Assembly (NCBI RefSeq): GCF_900112825.1
Contig: NZ_FONE01000006.1
Location: 32,356 to 96,355 of the forward strand
Direction: 5' to 3'
DNA: 64,000 bases
Origin: Nitrosomonas sp. Nm166
GTDB taxonomy: Bacteria > Pseudomonadota > Gammaproteobacteria > Burkholderiales > Nitrosomonadaceae
Part shown: in pieces, positions 60,637 to 64,000 of the stretch
Numbering within the stretch: the first letter of the stretch is position 1
Layout: every line of letters starts with the position of its first letter
Program-made: the position numbers and the translations under genes
The notes under the pieces: model-generated
The model's database searches: none
What the model was told of the DNA's origin: nothing
What the model saw: the letters and a program-made list of their open reading frames with translations, nothing else

Positions 60637-61347
60637 ATGACTGCAAGAATACTGATCGTGGAAGATGAGGCTGCTATACAGGAATTGATTACTTATAATC
60701 TGCAACAAGCCGGCTATGAGACCGTCTGTGCAGATAATGCAGAGAGGGCGATGGTGATGATTAATGATGCATTGCCGGATCTGATTTTGCTGGACTGGAT
60801 GCTTCCTAACATGAGCGGTATTGAGTTTGCGCGAATTTTGCGACGCAGTGAACGTACTCGCCTAATTCCAATTATCATGTTAACAGCACGTACTCAGGAA
60901 GCGGATAAGGTAGCGGGTCTGGAAATGGGTGCGGATGATTACATTACTAAGCCTTTTTCGCCACGTGAATTGGTTGCTCGTATTAATGCAGTGTTGCGCA
61001 GGCTGATACCGGAAGCTTCTGATGAGGTAATTGAAATTGATGGATTGCGACTGGATCCAGTCAATCATCGGGTAACCGCCGGGAATAAGGAAATTGAATT
61101 GGGTCCTACCGAATACCGTTTGTTGCATTTTATGATGACGCACACCGAACGCGTCTATTCACGTAGCCAATTACTCGACCGGGTATGGGGCGATCACGTA
61201 TTTGTCGAAGACCGTACCGTTGATGTGCATATTCGCAGATTGCGCAAAGCGTTAGAATTGACAGGCAAAGATGAATGGATACAGACCGTCAGAGGTGCAG
61301 GTTATCGGTTTTCGGCTATTACAAAAGATCCGGATACAGAAATATGA
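60637..61347 (+). CDS. phoB: Phosphate regulon response regulator PhoB
   Basis: A 236-residue OmpR-type regulator. The receiver has Glu9-Asp10-Glu11, phospho-acceptor Asp53 ([15 protein letters not shown]) and a Lys in [16 protein letters not shown]. The winged-helix has [20 protein letters not shown] and [15 protein letters not shown]. With PhoR directly downstream it controls phosphate-starvation genes. A pho box or pst/phoU operon is not in the window. Confidence 0.95.
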   Translation: MTARILIVEDEAAIQELITYNLQQAGYETVCADNAERAMVMINDALPDLILLDWMLPNMSGIEFARILRRSERTRLIPIIMLTARTQEADKVAGLEMGADDYITKPFSPRELVARINAVLRRLIPEASDEVIEIDGLRLDPVNHRVTAGNKEIELGPTEYRLLHFMMTHTERVYSRSQLLDRVWGDHVFVEDRTVDVHIRRLRKALELTGKDEWIQTVRGAGYRFSAITKDPDTEI

Positions 61348-61402
61348 CAAAGAAACTTGCCCGATGAGCACTACCACTTAATACTTTCTCAGGAATATTG
61401 AA

Positions 61403-62710
61403 GTGTTTGATATCTGGCAACGTTGTTCCAATCTTCTTCTTGTTATCTTTATCACAGCAATAATATGGATGATTCTAGGTGCCGTGAAGGCACTGATTTT
61501 CTTTAGTATCGTGTTGCTATGGATGGTGTTTCATCACATCCGTCATTTGGTTGCGCTAGAACGCTGGCTACAGCGTTCTGATCATTCTGTTGCGAGTATC
61601 CCGCCAGGTACCGGAGCCTGGAATGATGTGTTTGCCCACTTGGCTCGCTATGTGCGCCAATATAGTCATAGTCAGGAATTGCTAAGTCTTGCATTGGAGC
61701 GCATGCGCAGCGTCACTTCAGCCATGCCCGATGGGATTGTTCTTCTGGATGAAGCCGACCGGATTGAATGGTGTAATCTGGTCGCGGAGCAGCACTTGGG
61801 CATTAACTTGTCGTTGGATGCGGGTCAGCAGATCACGTATCTGGTGAGACAAATACCTTTTGTAGAGTATCTGACAGCGCGTAAATACAGTGATCATTTG
61901 ACTCTTAAGCAACCGCGTCAACAAGGATTAATTATCTCACTGCAGTTAGTGCCCTATGGTTATAACCAGAAGCTTCTGATCAGTCGGGATATAACACGGT
62001 TTGAAAAAATAGAAACTATGCGGCGCGACTTTATTGCCAACGTTTCTCATGAATTGCGCACTCCGCTCACCGTCATCGGTGGTTTTCTTGAAACATTATC
62101 CGCAGATGAAAATGTGAATACCGGTTTCAATAAGCGTGTTCTGGCATTAATGACTGAACAAACCACACGCATGCAACGACTGATTGAAGATTTGCTGATT
62201 CTTTCTCGCCTGGAAAATGAACAGAATAAAATCAACGAGAAGATAGTGGATGTCGTCAGCCTATTACATGTCATTTTACAGGATGCTGAATCCTTAAGTG
62301 CTGGGCGTCATCGAATCAAATTAAATATTGCCACCCAAGACCAGCTTTTGGGAAGTGAAGAGGAGCTGCGTAGCGCTTTTGGTAACTTGATCAGTAATGC
62401 CATCCGTTATACGCCTGATAAGGGGGAAATCAACATCAGCTGGGAAAAATATGACGGGCAGGGCTTGTTTTTTGTACAGGATAGCGGGATCGGCATAGAA
62501 CCAGAGCACATCCCTCGTTTGACCGAGCGTTTTTATCGCGTAGATAACAGTCGTTCACGAGAGACGGGCGGAACGGGTCTTGGACTGGCCATTGTCAAGC
62601 ATGTCCTAAGCCGGCATGAAGCGCGCCTGGAAATTATCAGTCAAGTAGGTAAGGGCAGCCGTTTTAATATATGGTTTCCTGCCAAGCGTTTGATCGCATT
62701 AAATAAGTGA
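61403..62710 (+). CDS. phoR: Phosphate regulon sensor histidine kinase PhoR
   Basis: A 435-residue kinase starting at GTG. It has two membrane segments (~10-43), a PAS-like domain (~95-200), the phospho-accepting His216 in FIANVSHELRTPLTVIGGFL, and an ATPase domain with NLISNAIRYTPDKG, VQDSGIGIEPEHI and RETGGTGLGLAIVKHV. It phosphorylates PhoB. It follows phoB by 55 bp. Confidence 0.95.
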   Translation: MFDIWQRCSNLLLVIFITAIIWMILGAVKALIFFSIVLLWMVFHHIRHLVALERWLQRSDHSVASIPPGTGAWNDVFAHLARYVRQYSHSQELLSLALERMRSVTSAMPDGIVLLDEADRIEWCNLVAEQHLGINLSLDAGQQITYLVRQIPFVEYLTARKYSDHLTLKQPRQQGLIISLQLVPYGYNQKLLISRDITRFEKIETMRRDFIANVSHELRTPLTVIGGFLETLSADENVNTGFNKRVLALMTEQTTRMQRLIEDLLILSRLENEQNKINEKIVDVVSLLHVILQDAESLSAGRHRIKLNIATQDQLLGSEEELRSAFGNLISNAIRYTPDKGEINISWEKYDGQGLFFVQDSGIGIEPEHIPRLTERFYRVDNSRSRETGGTGLGLAIVKHVLSRHEARLEIISQVGKGSRFNIWFPAKRLIALNK

Positions 62711-62823
62711 AGTGAGAGTTTTTCTTGTATCAAGCGGTTGTGTAAATAAAGATCTTGATTTCCGATCAGACAGAATCACTGCAACTATAACCCATACAAG
62801 GTATTGATTACAAAATAATAAAA

Positions 62824-62848
62824 ATAACCACCGGTTAACGGTGGTTAT
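62824..62848 (-). terminator. Terminator for the small secreted-protein gene
   Basis: ATAACCACCG (62824-62833) is perfectly complementary to CGGTGGTTAT (62839-62848) with a GTTAA loop. On the minus strand the stem is followed by TTTTATTATTTTG, a good U-rich tail, so it ends the 62883-63263 gene. It may also stop phoR transcripts. Confidence 0.82.
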
Positions 62849-62882
62849 AAGTTCTACTCAATCCCGTGGCGGGTTATTATTG

Positions 62883-63263
62883 TTATCTTACTGCGATAGA
62901 ATCTCGATCCGCATCGGTTTTTGCTTTGTTTACTGGATCATCTCGTTCTATTATCTTTTTCTTGTGAAGTTCTGCGTTGTGCAAATTTTCTTCTACAATC
63001 CCTTTATATTCATGAATATTAGCGGCAGTATGTGATTGTAGATCTTGACCCTGTCTGCCATAGTGATAGGGATGCGCTTCATATTCTTGGAGTAACTCTT
63101 TATTTTTTTGTAATTTTATTTCCGCTGATTTGGCCAGATTTTCATAATGTTTTGCCAAGGTAGCATGGTCGCTATCATCTATTTCATCCACAGCAAATAC
63201 TGAAGAAACGTATAGGCAAGGCATCAACAAAGGGAGCAATGGTAAAAGTTTTAGTGCTTTCAT
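62883..63263 (-). CDS. Small secreted helical protein
   Basis: A 126-residue protein with a signal peptide (MKALKLLPLLPLLMPCLYVS to about VFA24). The mature part is charged and helix-forming: KHYENLAKSAEIKLQKNKEL, then HPYHYGRQGQDLQSHTAANI, a His-rich middle, and EYKGIVEENLHNAELHKKKI. Similar short AAxIxExxxxxxxHxxxA-type periplasmic proteins occur in nitrifiers and methylotrophs. Function unknown; metal binding through the histidines is only a possibility. Confidence 0.72.
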   Translation of the reverse strand: MKALKLLPLLPLLMPCLYVSSVFAVDEIDDSDHATLAKHYENLAKSAEIKLQKNKELLQEYEAHPYHYGRQGQDLQSHTAANIHEYKGIVEENLHNAELHKKKIIERDDPVNKAKTDADRDSIAVR

Positions 63264-63846
63264 GCTAAGAACCCTCTAAGAATAAAAAATAACCGCATCT
63301 TAATAGAGTCAGTATTCAGTGTGTATCAGGGAAACCACTGTTATTGGCTAATGGAAACCATTAGATTTGGTTTTTTTACTGGGCCATAGGTGTGCTGCAA
63401 TTCTGCTCTGTAACCTATGGATAGCGTTTTTCCAGACATCTTATAGCATGTCTGCGATTTTTTGTTTTCTCTATTTCGCCTCATCAACCAGTGTTGGGTA
63501 TCAAGAAGTTGAACCAAGTTAACTTCTAGATTTTGATCATTACTCAAGTACCTGAGTAGACCCCCTAATAGTGAATTTAATGAATTGAGTCAATTTCCTA
63601 CTTCTCTTCCAAATTTGATCATTTTTCTGAGTATGTAATATCGAGTATCGGACATTTCTAGCCATTAATTGTATTCACTCTGTTGGTAATGGTTTTTAAG
63701 TAGTTTGAGTAAGCTAATAACTCAACCCTGCCTACCTTCGATTCAAATAATGATGTTCTGCAATTCAGCATCACCAGTTCGAACTTATTACTGACGAGTG
63801 CTTTTAATTTCTTTGATTTTTGTTTTGCATATTCTGGGGAACTGAT
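63264..63846. other. Intergenic region with a near-palindrome
   Basis: About 580 bp with no gene I accept. A 68-codon minus-strand frame (63341-63547) starts with TTG and has no ribosome site. At 63541-63558 lies TACTCAAGTACCTGAGTA, an 18-bp palindrome with one mismatched pair, and CTGAGTA recurs at ~63634. Such TAC..GTA dyads are typical of LuxR/NarL-type response-regulator sites, so this may be an operator of the gene at the window end. Confidence 0.45.
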
Positions 63847-64000
63847 TTGAAGAATCTTATTTCAAGGGGTTTTATTTTTTTATTAATAACATTCATTGCG
63901 CAGGAAGTTTTAGCGCAGAAGAGGATTTATTTGGCTCCTGATGATCACACTGACTACATGTGGACGGCGGATGAAGCGGAATATGAGGATGCGTTTCTGA
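63847..64000 (+). CDS. Secreted GH38-like glycoside hydrolase, N-terminal fragment
   Basis: A TTG start with GGGG a few bases upstream opens a signal peptide (KNLISRGFIFLLITFIAQEV to about LA). RIYLAPDDHTDYMWTADEAE and YEDAFL follow, running off the window. The His/Asp-containing DDHTDYMWTADE is the N-terminal motif of a GH38 alpha-mannosidase-like family as I know it; DHTD would supply metal ligands. Only 51 codons are visible. Confidence 0.6.
   Translation, partial: MKNLISRGFIFLLITFIAQEVLAQKRIYLAPDDHTDYMWTADEAEYEDAFL

Noticed and set aside
63341..63547. 68-codon minus-strand ORF in the last intergenic region
   Set aside because: TTG start, no ribosome site, start codon inside a palindrome, no recognisable motif; too weak to call a gene.

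Overview
The window is a stretch of a low-GC (mid-40s % by eye) proteobacterial chromosome that looks betaproteobacterial, most likely Nitrosomonadaceae (Nitrosomonas-like). This is an inference from gene order and gene types: mreB divergent from gatCAB, a his-hinT-tatABC run, zipA next to smc, zapA followed by 6S RNA, flhDC, a TIGR03790-type secreted protein and blue-copper-oxidase-type genes. Most of it is dense housekeeping sequence, with no CRISPR array, no intact mobile element and no tRNA or rRNA gene that I can see.

Layout. 1-3.9 kb: start of mreB (minus), then gatC-gatA-gatB. 3.9-9.3 kb: an accessory island with a NarL/LuxR-type regulator and two secreted multicopper-oxidase (MCO) proteins. 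The regulator and the MCO pair are each preceded by a copy of the same ~74-bp element. 9.6-14.5 kb: manC, then copZ-copA (copper export) and a glycine-zipper protein. 14.6-22.7 kb: a long minus-strand run midA, hisC-B-H-A-F-I-E, hinT, tatA-B-C. 22.8-26.2 kb: a pteridine-reductase-like SDR, a stub of a type I restriction hsdM gene, flhDC and an aspartate aminotransferase. 26.2-33 kb: uvrB, a small secreted protein, a SpoU methyltransferase, hisD-hisG, sodB and an orphan exbD. 33-38 kb: purE-purK-purC, a serine hydrolase, a TSUP transporter and an EVE protein. 38-48.9 kb: a thioredoxin-like protein, a HAD hydrolase, 6S RNA, zapA, a zapB-like gene, zipA, smc, queF, mltD and an M17 aminopeptidase. 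49-55 kb: thyA-folA, ornithine decarboxylase with a 21-codon leader ORF, a TIGR03790-like protein, dcd and mrp. 55-64 kb: metG, an NTF2-like protein, a PLP-homeostasis protein, a secreted-protein gene broken by one in-frame TGA, ubiE, a DUF971 gene, phoB-phoR, a small secreted protein and the start of a GH38-like hydrolase.

Most striking observation. The two adjacent MCO proteins appear to be complementary halves of one enzyme. The 332-residue protein keeps all four domain-1 histidines of a two-domain MCO trinuclear copper site, but its domain-2 ligands are replaced. The 924-residue protein has lost the domain-1 ligands (one His remains) but has a complete domain-2 set (HxxHxH and HCHxxxHxxxxM). 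In homotrimeric two-domain MCOs the trinuclear site lies between domain 1 of one subunit and domain 2 of the next, so the pair should assemble as an obligate hetero-oligomer. The large subunit also carries a third, plastocyanin-like type-1 copper domain and a beta-propeller with histidines recurring at equivalent blade positions. The function is unknown; copper-dependent redox chemistry in the periplasm is likely.

Other points worth following are the ODC leader ORF, the single-codon W-to-stop pseudogene, the hsdM stub beside the flagellar master operon, the shared promoter/operator element, and an unexplained element upstream of purE.
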